This document shows, one piece after another, positions 9,038 through 19,447 of a stretch of DNA of 64,000 nt. The notes under the pieces are model-generated. The model did not search any database, had not been told where the DNA came from, and was given only the letters and a program-made list of their open reading frames with translations. Numbering within the stretch: position 1 is the first letter of the stretch; each line of letters begins with the position of its first letter. The position numbers and the translations under genes are program-made. Source of the stretch: Roseomonas nitratireducens (GTDB taxonomy: Bacteria > Pseudomonadota > Alphaproteobacteria > Acetobacterales > Acetobacteraceae); NCBI RefSeq assembly GCF_017813355.1, contig NZ_JAGIYZ010000002.1:62001-126000 (forward strand), written 5' to 3'.

Positions 9038-9879
9038 CCGCCGCCGGCCGCGCGAGCGCGGGCTGGTGGTGGCTGATCCTGCCCGCCTTCCTGCTGCTGG
9101 TCGTCTTCTACATCGCGCCCATCGTCCAGGTGCTGGCGATCAGCGTGACGGAGCCCGAACCAGGCCTCGGCAACTACGAAAGGCTGTTCACCTCGGGCGC
9201 CGTGCAGCGCGTCATCCTGACCACGCTGCGCATCTGCGTCATCACCACGGCGCTGGCGCTGCTGCTCGGCTACGCGATCGCCTACGCCATCACGCTCGCC
9301 ACGCCGCGGGCGCAGGGATGGTGGATCCTCGCCGTGCTCGTGCCGCTCTGGATCTCGGTGCTGGTGCGCGCCTTCGCCTGGGTGACGCTGCTGCGCCGGC
9401 AGGGGCTGGTGAACAACACGCTGATGGAAGCCGGGCTGATCGCGGAGCCGCTGCCGCTGGTCTGGAACGAATTCGGCATCGTCGTCGGCATGGTGCACTA
9501 CATGGTGCCCTTCGCGGTGCTGCCGATGCTCGCCAGCATGAAGGAGATCGACCCGCGGCTGCTGGCGGCCGCCCGCGGCCTGGGCGCCTCCCGCGGCGCG
9601 GTGTTCCGCCGCGTCTTCCTGCCGCTGTCGCTACCGGGCGTCATCGCGGCCGGCGTGCTGGTCTTCATCTTCTCGCTCGGCTTCTACATCACCCCGGCGA
9701 TCCTCGGCGGGGGCAAGACGCTGATGGTCGCGGAATGGATCGGGCTGCAGATCCTGGACCTGATCCGCTGGGGGCTGGGGACCATGATGGCGACCATGCT
9801 GGTGGTGGCGATCCTGGTGACGCTGGCGATCTTCTCCCGCATCGTCGATCTGCGACGCATCTTCGGGGCGGGAGCCTAG
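9034..9879 (+). CDS. ABC transporter permease (PotB-like)
   Basis: A 281-residue inner-membrane permease with about six hydrophobic segments and a C-terminal EAA loop (AAARGLGASRGAVFRRVFLPLSLPG) that contacts the ATPase. The GTG at 9034 overlaps the ATPase stop and gives an N terminus running straight into the first membrane helix (WWWLILPAFLLLVVFY). Upstream starts would extend into the ATPase reading region. With the next gene it forms the membrane channel of the polyamine-type importer. Confidence 0.9.
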   Translation: MTAAGRASAGWWWLILPAFLLLVVFYIAPIVQVLAISVTEPEPGLGNYERLFTSGAVQRVILTTLRICVITTALALLLGYAIAYAITLATPRAQGWWILAVLVPLWISVLVRAFAWVTLLRRQGLVNNTLMEAGLIAEPLPLVWNEFGIVVGMVHYMVPFAVLPMLASMKEIDPRLLAAARGLGASRGAVFRRVFLPLSLPGVIAAGVLVFIFSLGFYITPAILGGGKTLMVAEWIGLQILDLIRWGLGTMMATMLVVAILVTLAIFSRIVDLRRIFGAGA

Positions 9880-9883
9880 GGCG

Positions 9884-10675
9884 ATGGACGGCACCTATCG
9901 CCCCGGACCCTTCGGGCGTGGCCTGGCCTGGGCCACCGCGCTCTACCTGGTGCTGCCGATCCTGATCGTGGTGCCGGTGGCGCTGACGGACCAGCGCTTC
10001 CTGTCGCTGCCGCAGGAAGGCATCTCCTTCCGCCACTTCCAGACCGTGCTCGGGTCCTCGGAATGGCTCGGTTCTATCTGGCAGTCCTTCACCATCGCCC
10101 TTGCCGCGACGGCCCTGTCGGTTGTGGCGGGCACGCTCTGCGCCATCGGCTGCTGGCGCATCTCCCGCCGCGCGACCGACCTGGTGCGCGTGCTGATGCT
10201 GCTGCCGCTGATCATCCCCTCGATCGTCTATGCCATCGGGCTCTACCGCTATTTCGGGCCGCTCGGTCTGCTCGACCGCTTCCTCGGCGTGGTGATCGCG
10301 CATGGCGTGACGGGCATTCCCTATGTGGTCATCACCGTCTCGACCGCGCTCGCCGCCTTCGACCCGCGGCTCGAACAGGCGGCGCGGGGGATGGGGGCTT
10401 CGCTGTCGCAGACGCTGCGCTGGGTCATCCTGCCGCGCATCGCCCCGGGCATCTTCTCCGGCGCCATCTTCGCCTTCATCCATTCCTGGGACGAGCTGGT
10501 GATGGTGCTGTTCATCGCGTCGCGCGACGTCTTCACCCTGCCGCGCCGGATCTGGGACGGCATCAACGAGAATCTCGACCCCGCCATGGCGGCGGTCGCG
10601 GTGCTGCTCATCCTGTTCACGCTGTTGCTGCTGCTGGCCGACCGGGCGCTCCGGCGGCGCACCGAGGGAGGCTGA
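9884..10675 (+). CDS. ABC transporter permease (PotC-like)
   Basis: A 263-residue second permease subunit with about six membrane helices and an EAA loop (QAARGMGASLSQTLRWVILPRIAPG, about residues 165-189). Helix 1 is LAWATALYLVLPILIVVPVAL. It begins 4 bases after the first permease and is followed 4 bases later by the amidinotransferase-fold hydrolase, so it is mid-operon. PotB/PotC-type heterodimers import polyamines and related organic compounds. Confidence 0.9.
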   Translation: MDGTYRPGPFGRGLAWATALYLVLPILIVVPVALTDQRFLSLPQEGISFRHFQTVLGSSEWLGSIWQSFTIALAATALSVVAGTLCAIGCWRISRRATDLVRVLMLLPLIIPSIVYAIGLYRYFGPLGLLDRFLGVVIAHGVTGIPYVVITVSTALAAFDPRLEQAARGMGASLSQTLRWVILPRIAPGIFSGAIFAFIHSWDELVMVLFIASRDVFTLPRRIWDGINENLDPAMAAVAVLLILFTLLLLLADRALRRRTEGG

Positions 10676-10679
10676 CGCC

Positions 10680-11690
10680 ATGGCCCAGGCGATGAGCGAG
10701 TTCGACCACCGCTACAACATGCTGATCGAGCGCTTCCATTCCGAAGCGGAGCCCGCCTTCAACAGCGCCGCCGAGCAGGAATTCGGCTGGGGCCGCCGCT
10801 GGGGCTGCAATTCCGACATCGGCCGCCTGCGCGCGGTGCTGATGCACCGGCCCGGGGAGGAGATGAAGGTCCTCGAAGGCCTGCCGCTGATCCCCGAGCT
10901 CGGCGCCTATGGCGATCCCGCTACCGGCGCCTATTGGCGCGGCGAAGTCATCCCATCGCTGACGGAACAGCAGGCGCAGCACGATGCGCTCGCCGCCGCC
11001 CTGCGGGAGGAAGGGGTGGAGGTGGTGATGCTGAACCGCGCCGCCCCCGGCCGGCACAAATCCATCTACACGCGGGATTCCTGCGTCGCCCTCGATGGCG
11101 GGGCCGTGGTGACGCGCCTCGGCCCGCGCATCCGGCGCGGGGAGGAACGTCCCGTGACGGAAACGCTTGCCGCCATCGGCATGCCGATCCTGCGCACCAT
11201 CGCAGGGACCGGGCTGATGGAAGGCGGGTCCTTCGCCTACATCCGCCCGGATGTCGCGGTGATCGGCGTCTCCTCCCGCGTCAACGAGGAAGGCGCGCGG
11301 CAGATGGAGGAAGTGCTGGCGCTGCAGGGCACGCGACTGATCCGCGTGCAGATCCCCGGCTTCCGGCTGCATATCGACGGCGCCTTCGTAATGCTTGACC
11401 ACGATGTCGCGCTGGTGAACCCCGTGATCCTGCCCTTCGTCTTCATGGAGGAACTCAAGCGCCTCGGCATCCGCATGATCGCGCTGAACCACGAGGATCC
11501 GTCCTGGGCGGTCAACTGCCTCGCCGTCGCGCCCGGCCGCGTGCTGATGAGCGACCAGGTGGGGCCGCGCACGCAGCACGCGCTGGACAAGGCCGGCATT
11601 TCCGTGCGCCTCGTCGCCTACGACAAGGTCTATCTCGGCGGCGGCGGCATCCATTGCTCCACCGCGCCGCTGGTGCGGGACCCGATCTAG
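10680..11690 (+). CDS. arginine-deiminase-fold guanidino-group hydrolase/amidinotransferase
   Basis: A 336-residue member of the amidinotransferase/dimethylarginine dimethylaminohydrolase superfamily. The catalytic set is visible: Glu in LMEGGSF (E181), His and Asp in RLHIDGAF (H231, D233) and the nucleophilic Cys in GGGIHCSTAP (C326); TRDS (131-134) is the usual substrate-guanidine loop. The family cleaves or transfers guanidino groups: deiminases give ureido compound plus ammonia, DDAH gives citrulline plus an amine. As last gene of a polyamine-type importer operon it probably acts on the imported guanidino compound. The urease operon 4 kb downstream would fit if urea is released later, which is inference. 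Its TAG overlaps the convergent gene's stop within a CTAG. Confidence 0.88.
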   Translation: MAQAMSEFDHRYNMLIERFHSEAEPAFNSAAEQEFGWGRRWGCNSDIGRLRAVLMHRPGEEMKVLEGLPLIPELGAYGDPATGAYWRGEVIPSLTEQQAQHDALAAALREEGVEVVMLNRAAPGRHKSIYTRDSCVALDGGAVVTRLGPRIRRGEERPVTETLAAIGMPILRTIAGTGLMEGGSFAYIRPDVAVIGVSSRVNEEGARQMEEVLALQGTRLIRVQIPGFRLHIDGAFVMLDHDVALVNPVILPFVFMEELKRLGIRMIALNHEDPSWAVNCLAVAPGRVLMSDQVGPRTQHALDKAGISVRLVAYDKVYLGGGGIHCSTAPLVRDPI

Positions 11691-12439
11691 CCGGGCAGCA
11701 CGCGCTCGAAGGCGATGCCGCGGCAATCCATCTCGTAGTCGAGGCCCTCGACCGGCGGGCGGCAATCCTGCCAGGTCAGCCCATGGCGTGCCGCGCCCCG
11801 CGCCACCAGATCGTCCGTCAGCGTCGGCGGCATCGGGTGCACGGTGTAGGCCTGCACGCCGGTCGTCGCCGCCCAGCCGAAGCCGAGCAGGCCCATGCGG
11901 CATTCCATCTCCCCCAGCACCCAGCGGCCCTTCGCCAGCATGCCCGCCGGCGAGGTGTCGTCGAGCGCGACGATGTGGTCGCGGTAGTTGCCCTTGCCCT
12001 CCGGCGCTTCCCCGCTGCCGGCGACCGCGAAGGACGGCGCCGCGCCGGCTTCGGGCACGGTGTAGACGAAGGCGTGGAAGCAGGGCTCGCCGGGCGGAGA
12101 CAGGCGGGGGCAGACATTGCTGCGCGCGACGGGGTTGCGCCCCTCCCGGATCACGCCCCATTCGCCGAGCACCCCGGCATAGGCCGCGTTGAAGGTTGCG
12201 AAGCCGGCCTCGGTGAAGGGGGCGGGCGATCGCAACTCGCAGGCGGCGAAGGCGGTGCGGGGGCGGCCGATCCCGTCGAGGAACGCCGCGATCCGCCGCC
12301 AGCCTTCGGCGAGCGGAACCGGGTTCGCGAAGCGCGCGCGTTCCAGCCGGAAGCCCGGCAGTGCAGCGACGCCGCCCGAATACTGCATGACGGCGGGGAT
12401 GAAGCGGTAGCCCGCCTCGGCGATGTCGATCGTGCCCAT
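11687..12439 (-). CDS. RidA-like protein, possible 2-aminomuconate-type deaminase (CnbZ-like)
   Basis: A 250-residue cytosolic protein without signal or membrane segments. The stretch AKGRWVLGEMECRMGLLGFGW, followed by TTGVQAYTVHP, resembles the C-terminal half of the RidA/YjgF fold, and the first half (FIPAVMQYSGGVAA, ELRSPAPFTEAG) could be a second copy of it. RidA-type proteins deaminate enamine/imine intermediates. The overall look also recalls CnbZ, a 2-amino-5-chloromuconate deaminase, but I recall that family only loosely. The ATG at 12439 is chosen because the protein then opens MGTIDIAEAGYRFIP and the upstream frame is not convincing. It lies between the guanidino hydrolase and DUF1028 genes. 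Confidence 0.6.
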   Translation of the reverse strand: MGTIDIAEAGYRFIPAVMQYSGGVAALPGFRLERARFANPVPLAEGWRRIAAFLDGIGRPRTAFAACELRSPAPFTEAGFATFNAAYAGVLGEWGVIREGRNPVARSNVCPRLSPPGEPCFHAFVYTVPEAGAAPSFAVAGSGEAPEGKGNYRDHIVALDDTSPAGMLAKGRWVLGEMECRMGLLGFGWAATTGVQAYTVHPMPPTLTDDLVARGAARHGLTWQDCRPPVEGLDYEMDCRGIAFERVLPG

Positions 12440-12514
12440 GCGCCATGTTCGCCCGATGCGCGGCCGGAGGGAAGCCGCCTGGACGAAGCGGCGCGGGCGG
12501 CCTTGAATGCGGTC

Positions 12515-13171
12515 ATGACCTTTTCGCTTCTCGGCCGCTGCGCGCGCACCGGCCAGTTCGGCGCCGCCGTCACCACTTCCTCCATCGCGGTGGGCACGCG
12601 CGTGCCCTTCCTCGCGGCAGGCATCGGCGGCGTGCTGACGCAGCACCGGACGGATCCGCGCCTCGGTCCGCGCGGGCTCGACCTGCTGCGGTCTGGCTGT
12701 TCGGCCGAGGAAGCGATCGCGGCGCTCGTCGCCTCCACGCCGCATCATCGCTGGCGGCAATTGGCCGTGATGGACGCGGCGGGCCGCACCGCGCATTTCG
12801 ACGGGGCGAACGTCAAGCCCGAACGCGGCGTCGCGCATGGCACCGACGTGGTCGCGCTCGGCAACATCCTCTCGAGCCCGCGCGTGCCGGAGGCGATGGC
12901 CGCCGCCTTCCTCGCTGCCCCCGACCAACCCCTGACGGAAAGGCTGCTCCGCGCGCTGGAAGCGGGGGAGGAGGCGGGCGGAGAGCATGGCGACGTGACC
13001 TCGGCCTGCCTGCTCGTCGTCCATCGCGAATGCTTCCCCTATGTCGATCTCCGCATCGACAAGGATCCGCGCCCGCTGCCGGCGCTGCGCCGGCTGTGGG
13101 AGGAATACGCCCCGCTTGCCGACGGCTTCGTGCGCCGCGCCGTCGACCCCGACGACGCGCCGATCATCTGA
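12515..13171 (+). CDS. DUF1028 family (Ntn-hydrolase-like) protein
   Basis: A 218-residue DUF1028 protein. It begins MTFSLLGRCARTGQFGAAVTTSSIAVG and has the family segments GGVLTQHRTDPRLGPRGLDLL, RQLAVMDAAG and GNILSSP, then a Gly/Glu-rich stretch before a C-terminal YVDLRID segment. The family is believed to adopt an Ntn-hydrolase fold; its reaction is not established. The ATG at 12515 puts the conserved N terminus at residue 1, as expected if the N-terminal region is functional. It is divergent from the RidA-like gene (75-base spacer) and leads a run with a class V PLP enzyme and a zinc alcohol dehydrogenase. Confidence 0.85.
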   Translation: MTFSLLGRCARTGQFGAAVTTSSIAVGTRVPFLAAGIGGVLTQHRTDPRLGPRGLDLLRSGCSAEEAIAALVASTPHHRWRQLAVMDAAGRTAHFDGANVKPERGVAHGTDVVALGNILSSPRVPEAMAAAFLAAPDQPLTERLLRALEAGEEAGGEHGDVTSACLLVVHRECFPYVDLRIDKDPRPLPALRRLWEEYAPLADGFVRRAVDPDDAPII

Positions 13172-13181
13172 GGACGGGCGC

Positions 13182-14318
13182 ATGGCACGCGCGCCGCTGT
13201 TCGATCCCGCCGATTTCCGCATCCCGCCCGGCATCGTGCATGTCTGCGCGGCCGGCGAGACGCCCTTCCTGAAGCGCCACGACGCCGCCTTCGCCGCCTA
13301 TGCCGAGGACAAGTCGGCTGGTTCGCCCGGGCGCGCGCGGCAGGAGGCGGCGATGGAATCGGCCCGCAGCCGCGCCGCCGCCCTGTTCGGCGTGGCGCCG
13401 GAGACGATCGGCTTCGTCTCCTCGGTCGCCGAGGGCGTCTCCATGGTGGTGGAGAGCCTCGACTGGCGGCCCGGCGACAACGTGGTCGTGGACCCGGACG
13501 AGTATCCCTCGGTCGTCGCGCCCGTCGCGCAGCAGCGCCATCCGGAGGTCGCGCTGAAATTCGCGCGGATCGCCGATCCCGCTTCCGTCGCCGCGGCGGT
13601 TGACGAGCGCACGCGGATCGTGGCGGTCAGCGCGGTCTCCTTCCTCACCGCCGCGCGGTACGACCTGGCCGCGCTGCGCGCCGCGGCGAACCGCGTCGGC
13701 GCCCTGCTGGTGGTCGATTTCACGCAAGCGGCGGGATGGATGCCGATCGCCGCCGATGTCGCCGACTTCGCCTTTTCCGCCTGCTACAAATGGGTGCTCG
13801 GCTGCACGGGTGTGGGCATCGGGTACTGGAACCGTGCGCGGCAGCCGGGCTGGGCGCCGAGCACGGCGGGGTGGCATTCGATCGCCTCGATGGCGCGGCC
13901 GGACTGGTCGGCGCGCCCCGCGCTGCTGCCCGACGCCGGCGTCTTCACGCGCGGCAATCCGGCGCATCTCGGGCTCTATGTGCTGGATGGCGCGCTCGAC
14001 TACCTGGCGCGCTTCGGCGCCGCGCGGATCGAGGCGCATGTGCAGGCGCTGACCACCGGCATGCTGGCCCGGCTGGCCGAGGCGTGCATCGCCTCGACCA
14101 CGCCGCCCGATCCCGCGCGCCACGGTGCGAGCGTCTGCGTCGCAAGCCCGCAGGCGGCCGCGATCTGCGCCGGGATGGAACGGCGCGGCGTGCTGGCCTG
14201 GAACGGGCGGGGGCGCGTCCGCGTCTCCTTCCACGGATACAACGGTGCGGAGGACATGAACCGCGCCAGCGACGCGCTGATCGCAGAATGGCGCGCCGCG
14301 CATACGGAGGACACCTGA
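13182..14318 (+). CDS. class V aminotransferase-family PLP enzyme
   Basis: A 378-residue PLP enzyme of the class V aminotransferase/cysteine desulfurase/kynureninase group. The cofactor region shows VVDFTQAAGW with the PLP-binding Asp and, about 20 residues on, ACYKWVLGCTG with the Schiff-base Lys. The N-terminal part (ESARSRAAALFGVAPETIGF) and DPDEYPSVV are typical. Relatives include kynureninase-like, isopenicillin-N-epimerase-like and selenocysteine-lyase-like enzymes, so the reaction is open. It starts 10 bases after the DUF1028 stop and ends 2 bases before the alcohol dehydrogenase, so the three are one operon. Confidence 0.83.
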   Translation: MARAPLFDPADFRIPPGIVHVCAAGETPFLKRHDAAFAAYAEDKSAGSPGRARQEAAMESARSRAAALFGVAPETIGFVSSVAEGVSMVVESLDWRPGDNVVVDPDEYPSVVAPVAQQRHPEVALKFARIADPASVAAAVDERTRIVAVSAVSFLTAARYDLAALRAAANRVGALLVVDFTQAAGWMPIAADVADFAFSACYKWVLGCTGVGIGYWNRARQPGWAPSTAGWHSIASMARPDWSARPALLPDAGVFTRGNPAHLGLYVLDGALDYLARFGAARIEAHVQALTTGMLARLAEACIASTTPPDPARHGASVCVASPQAAAICAGMERRGVLAWNGRGRVRVSFHGYNGAEDMNRASDALIAEWRAAHTEDT

Positions 14319-14320
14319 CC

Positions 14321-15454
14321 ATGCGCATGAAGGCCGCAATCCTGTTCGAGCAGGGCAAGCCGCGCCCCTACGCCACCACCCGCCCGCTGGTGGTCGAGGA
14401 GGTGGAGATCGACCCGCCCGGCCCCGGCGAGATCATGATCGAGGTCGCCGCCGCGGGCCTTTGCCATTCCGACCTCTCCACCATCGAGAACCAGCGGCCG
14501 CGCCCGCTGCCCATCGTCATCGGGCATGAGGGCGCGGGCATCGTGCGGGAGGTCGGGCAGGGGATCACGGACCTCAAGCCGGGCGACCATGTGATCACCG
14601 TCTTCGCCTCCTCATGCGGGAATTGCCGCTACTGCGTGCGTGGGCGGCCGAACATTTGCCCCTCCGGCAATTCGGCGCGCGCCGCGGGCACGCTGGTCAC
14701 GGGCACGAAGAAGCTGCGGCGGCTGGACGGCACGCCGATCAACCACAATTCGGGCCTGTCGCTCTATGCCCAATACGCCGTCGTCGCGCGGCGCTCGGCG
14801 GTGAAGATCGGCAAGGACATCCCGCTCGACGACGCCGCGATCTTCGGCTGCGCGGTGATGACCGGCGCCGGCGCGGTGCTCAACACCGCCAACCTGCAGG
14901 CGGGCGACGCGGTGGGCGTCATCGGCCTGGGCGGCGTCGGCATGAATGCGCTGTTCGCCGCGGTCGCGGCGGGGGCGGAGCGGATCGTCGCCATCGACAC
15001 CAACCCGATGAAGCTCGAACTCGCGAAGCAATGGGGCGCGACGGACACCTTCCTCGCCGGCAATGAGGATTGCGCCGCGCAGGTGCGGGAGGCGACGGAT
15101 GGCGGGCTCGACACCGTCATCGAGACCGCGGGCAGCGTGCCGGCGATGCAGCTTGCCATCGCCATCACGGCGCGCGGCGGCAGCACGATCAGCGCCGGGC
15201 TGCCCAACATCAACGCGCAGGTCTCCTACCTTCACGCCAGCCTGGTCAGCGAGGAACGCTCGATCCTCGGCTCCTACATGGGCTCCTGCGTGCCGGAACG
15301 CGACCTGCCGCGGCTGCTCGGCCTCTATCGCCGGGGAAAGCTGCCGGTGGACAAGCTCAAGACCAGCAGCATCACCTTCGACCAGATCAACGAAGGCTTC
15401 GACCTTCTGTCGGACGGCGCGGTGCTGCGGCAGATGCTGCGGCCGAACGCCTGA
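14321..15454 (+). CDS. zinc-dependent alcohol dehydrogenase
   Basis: A 377-residue medium-chain dehydrogenase close to class III/aryl alcohol dehydrogenases. Catalytic zinc ligands C48 and H69-E70 (GLCHSD, GHEGAG) and the four structural-zinc cysteines C99, C102, C105 and C113 are all present. The NAD-binding loop is GVIGLGGVGMNA (about 199-210), followed by an acidic AIDTN indicating NAD(H). It oxidises an alcohol or reduces an aldehyde, perhaps the product of the FAD amine oxidase or aldolase in the same locus. An ATG two codons later is an alternative start. It is the last gene before the urease operon (78-base spacer). Confidence 0.88.
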   Translation: MRMKAAILFEQGKPRPYATTRPLVVEEVEIDPPGPGEIMIEVAAAGLCHSDLSTIENQRPRPLPIVIGHEGAGIVREVGQGITDLKPGDHVITVFASSCGNCRYCVRGRPNICPSGNSARAAGTLVTGTKKLRRLDGTPINHNSGLSLYAQYAVVARRSAVKIGKDIPLDDAAIFGCAVMTGAGAVLNTANLQAGDAVGVIGLGGVGMNALFAAVAAGAERIVAIDTNPMKLELAKQWGATDTFLAGNEDCAAQVREATDGGLDTVIETAGSVPAMQLAIAITARGGSTISAGLPNINAQVSYLHASLVSEERSILGSYMGSCVPERDLPRLLGLYRRGKLPVDKLKTSSITFDQINEGFDLLSDGAVLRQMLRPNA

Positions 15455-15532
15455 TCGCGCGGCAACGCCTGCCCATTCCTTGGGCGCGCGCGGCCCGCTT
15501 GCATCGCGCCGCGCGCGTGGCAGGTTGAGGGC

Positions 15533-16363
15533 ATGGGGATCGTCGCCGCAGCACCGAGGCATCAGCGCGCGAAGGGCGGCTGCGCGCTGCGCTTCACCCA
15601 TGCGCGCGGCGACACGCGCCTCGCGCATCTCGACCAGGCCTCCCCGATGCGCATCCTGTTCCCGACGCCGGAGCCGGGCGAGATGCCGCTCGCCGCGCTG
15701 GTGAACACGGCGGGCGGGCTTGCGGGCGGGGACGAGGTCGCGATCGAGGTGACGATCGATCCCGGCGCGCGGGCTACGCTGTCCACCCCGGCGGCCGAGA
15801 AGATCTACCGCAGCCTGGGTCCCGAGACGCGCATCGCCACGCGGCTCGTGGCGGAGGCGGGCGCGCTGCTCGAATGGATCCCGCAGGAGACGATCCTGTT
15901 CGAGGGCGCGCGGCTGGACCGGCGCATCGAGGTCTCGATCGCCGCGGATGCGACGCTGGTGATGGCGGAGATGCTCGTCTTCGGCCGCCGCGCGCGGGAC
16001 GAACGCTTCGCGACCGGCAGCCTGAACGATTCCTGGCGCGTCGCCCGCGACGGCCGCCTGCTCTGGGCCGATGGGCTTGCCCTGGGGCCCGCGCCCGTCG
16101 CGCAGATCGACCGCCCCTTCGGGCTTGGCGGCGCCGAGGCGCTGGCCACGCTGCTTCTCGCCCTGCCGGGCGACAGCCTGGCGGCACGCGACGTGCTGCG
16201 CGAGGGGGGCATGCCGGCGACGATCCCCCGGCCCGGGCTGGTGCTGCTGCGCTGGCTCGGCGCGGCGACCGCGGTACGGGAGAGCCTCGGCGCCGCGATC
16301 CGGCAGGTGCGGCGGGACGTGCTCGGCCTGCCGGCGGTGCTGCCGCGGCTGTGGACGTGCTGA
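15533..16363 (+). CDS. ureD: urease accessory protein UreD
   Basis: A 276-residue UreD, the scaffold that binds apo-urease and recruits UreF and UreG for nickel insertion. Seen: the family segments LVNTAGGLAGGDEVAIEVTIDPGARATLSTPAAEKIYRS, LLEWIPQETILFEGA and AEMLVFGRRARDE, and a C-terminal LPRLWTC. Length is usual for alphaproteobacteria. It leads a ureDABCEFG operon. Upstream, CTTGCA near 15498 followed by a weak -10 would be a possible promoter, and a GAGG precedes the ATG. Confidence 0.93.
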   Translation: MGIVAAAPRHQRAKGGCALRFTHARGDTRLAHLDQASPMRILFPTPEPGEMPLAALVNTAGGLAGGDEVAIEVTIDPGARATLSTPAAEKIYRSLGPETRIATRLVAEAGALLEWIPQETILFEGARLDRRIEVSIAADATLVMAEMLVFGRRARDERFATGSLNDSWRVARDGRLLWADGLALGPAPVAQIDRPFGLGGAEALATLLLALPGDSLAARDVLREGGMPATIPRPGLVLLRWLGAATAVRESLGAAIRQVRRDVLGLPAVLPRLWTC

Positions 16364-16411
16364 GCGGAGAACGGTCATGATGACACGAGAACGGCGAGGG
16401 AGCGGCCCCGT

Positions 16412-16879
16412 ATGAACCTGACCCCGCGCGAGAAGGACAAGCTCCTGGTGGCGATGGCGGCGATCGTCGCGCGCCGCCGGCTGGAGCGCGGCCTGCGCCT
16501 GAACTTCCCCGAGGCGGTTGCGCTGATCACCGACTTCGTCGTGGAGGGCGCGCGCGACGGGCGCAGCGTCGCCGAGCTGATGCGCGACGGCGCGGGCGTG
16601 CTGACGCGCGTCCAGGTGATGGACGGCATCGCGGAGATGATCCACGAGATCCAGGTCGAGGCGACCTTCCCGGACGGCACCAAGCTGGTGACGGTGCACA
16701 ACCCGATCCGTGACGCGGTCGCGAAGCCGGCCAAGGCGAAGGCCAAGGCGGCGGCGAAGCCCAAGCGGCAGGCCGCCGCGAAGCCGAAGCCGGTGGCAAG
16801 GACGAAGGCGAAGCCAAAGGCCAAGCCGAAGCCCGCCGCGAAGAAGCCCGCCACCAGCCGCAAGGGAGCACGCCGATGA
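16412..16879 (+). CDS. ureA: urease gamma subunit UreA with lysine-rich C-terminal tail
   Basis: Residues 1-100 are a complete urease gamma subunit ([59 protein letters not shown]), which is the whole usual protein. The gene then runs on for 55 residues of low-complexity Lys/Ala/Pro sequence: 16 Lys and 5 Arg against one Asp, like a histone-H1 or AlgP-type tail. The stop comes only at 16877-16879, overlapping ureB by 4 bases. UreA forms part of the (UreABC)3 trimer. The tail should be exposed and could bind nucleic acid or anionic surfaces, or serve no purpose. A GAGGGAG precedes the ATG by about 9 bases. Confidence 0.93.
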   Translation: MNLTPREKDKLLVAMAAIVARRRLERGLRLNFPEAVALITDFVVEGARDGRSVAELMRDGAGVLTRVQVMDGIAEMIHEIQVEATFPDGTKLVTVHNPIRDAVAKPAKAKAKAAAKPKRQAAAKPKPVARTKAKPKAKPKPAAKKPATSRKGARR

Positions 16880-17180
16880 TCCCGGGCGAGATCATCCCCG
16901 CCGCCGGGGACATCGAGTTGAACGCCGGCCGCGCGGCCATCGAGCTTGAGGTCGCGAACACCGGCGACCGGCCGGTGCAGGTCGGCAGCCACTATCATTT
17001 CGCCGAGACGAACCCGAAGCTGCGCTTCGACCGCGCCGCGGCGCGCGGCTGCCGGCTCGACATCCCTGCCGGCACGGCGGTGCGCTTCGAACCGGGCCAG
17101 TCGCGCAAGGTGCGCCTCATTCCCTATGCCGGCGCCCGCGTGGTGCACGGCTTCCGCGGCGAGACGGAAGGAGCCCTCTG

Positions 17181-17181
<1 letters not shown>
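16876..17181 (+). CDS. ureB: urease beta subunit UreB
   Basis: A 101-residue urease beta subunit of normal length. It starts [19 protein letters not shown] and has the diagnostic [19 protein letters not shown] segment, the [14 protein letters not shown] loop and a VVHGFRG end. It packs between the gamma and alpha subunits. It is coupled to ureA by an ATGA overlap, and its final base is the first base of the ureC ATG. Confidence 0.96.
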
Positions 17182-18896
<1,715 letters not shown>

Positions 18897-18904
18897 GGAC
18901 ACGC

Positions 18905-19447
18905 ATGGACCAGGAGAGCATCCCCCGCGCCACCGAGGTGCATCGCGCCGGCACCTGGCCGGAGGCGGAGGCGCGCGACGCCGTGCTCGTCGATTTCGAC
19001 GACCGCTACCGGCGCCGGAAACTCTACACGGGGCAGGGGGGGCTCGCCTTCCTGCTCGACCTGCCGGAGGCGACGGTGCTGCGCGAAGGGGATGGGCTGG
19101 CCCTTGCCTCGGGCGGCTTCGTGCGCGTGAAGGCCGCGCCCGAGCCGCTGGTGGAAATTCGCGCATCGAGCCACGAGCATTTCGCGCGCCTCGCCTGGCA
19201 TCTCGGCAACCGGCACTTGCCGACGCAGATCAAGGGCGAGCGCATCCTGATCCGCGACGACCACGTGATCGTGCACATGCTCGAAGGCCTCGGCGCGACG
19301 CTGCGCCGCGTGGAGGCGCCCTTCGACCCGGAGGGGGGTGCCTATGGCGAGCACAACCACGCGCCCGGCCTCCAGCGCCACCACCATCACCACCATGATC
19401 ACGACCACGACCACGAGCACTGCGATCACGACCACCACCACCATTGA
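18905..19447 (+). CDS. ureE: urease nickel metallochaperone UreE with polyhistidine tail
   Basis: A 180-residue UreE. The N-terminal peptide-binding domain (to about residue 75) precedes the metal-binding domain (HFARLAWHLGNRHLPTQI, then IRDDHVIVHML with the conserved nickel His). The last 22 residues contain 15 His with Asp and one Cys, a nickel-storage tail as in Klebsiella UreE. The CAC/GAC-rich DNA of the tail is read in another frame as a Thr tract that overlaps the likely start of ureF. It is 8 bases downstream of ureC. Confidence 0.95.
   Translation: MDQESIPRATEVHRAGTWPEAEARDAVLVDFDDRYRRRKLYTGQGGLAFLLDLPEATVLREGDGLALASGGFVRVKAAPEPLVEIRASSHEHFARLAWHLGNRHLPTQIKGERILIRDDHVIVHMLEGLGATLRRVEAPFDPEGGAYGEHNHAPGLQRHHHHHHDHDHDHEHCDHDHHHH

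Noticed and set aside
107-15454. Genomic island or mobile element carrying the catabolic locus
   Set aside because: No integrase, transposase, tRNA-border or direct repeats were seen around it, and base composition looks the same as the rest of the window.
19338-19442. Thr-rich N-terminal extension of UreF as a functional domain
   Set aside because: The Thr run is what the ureE His-tail codons give in another frame. It is kept only as a start-codon problem.
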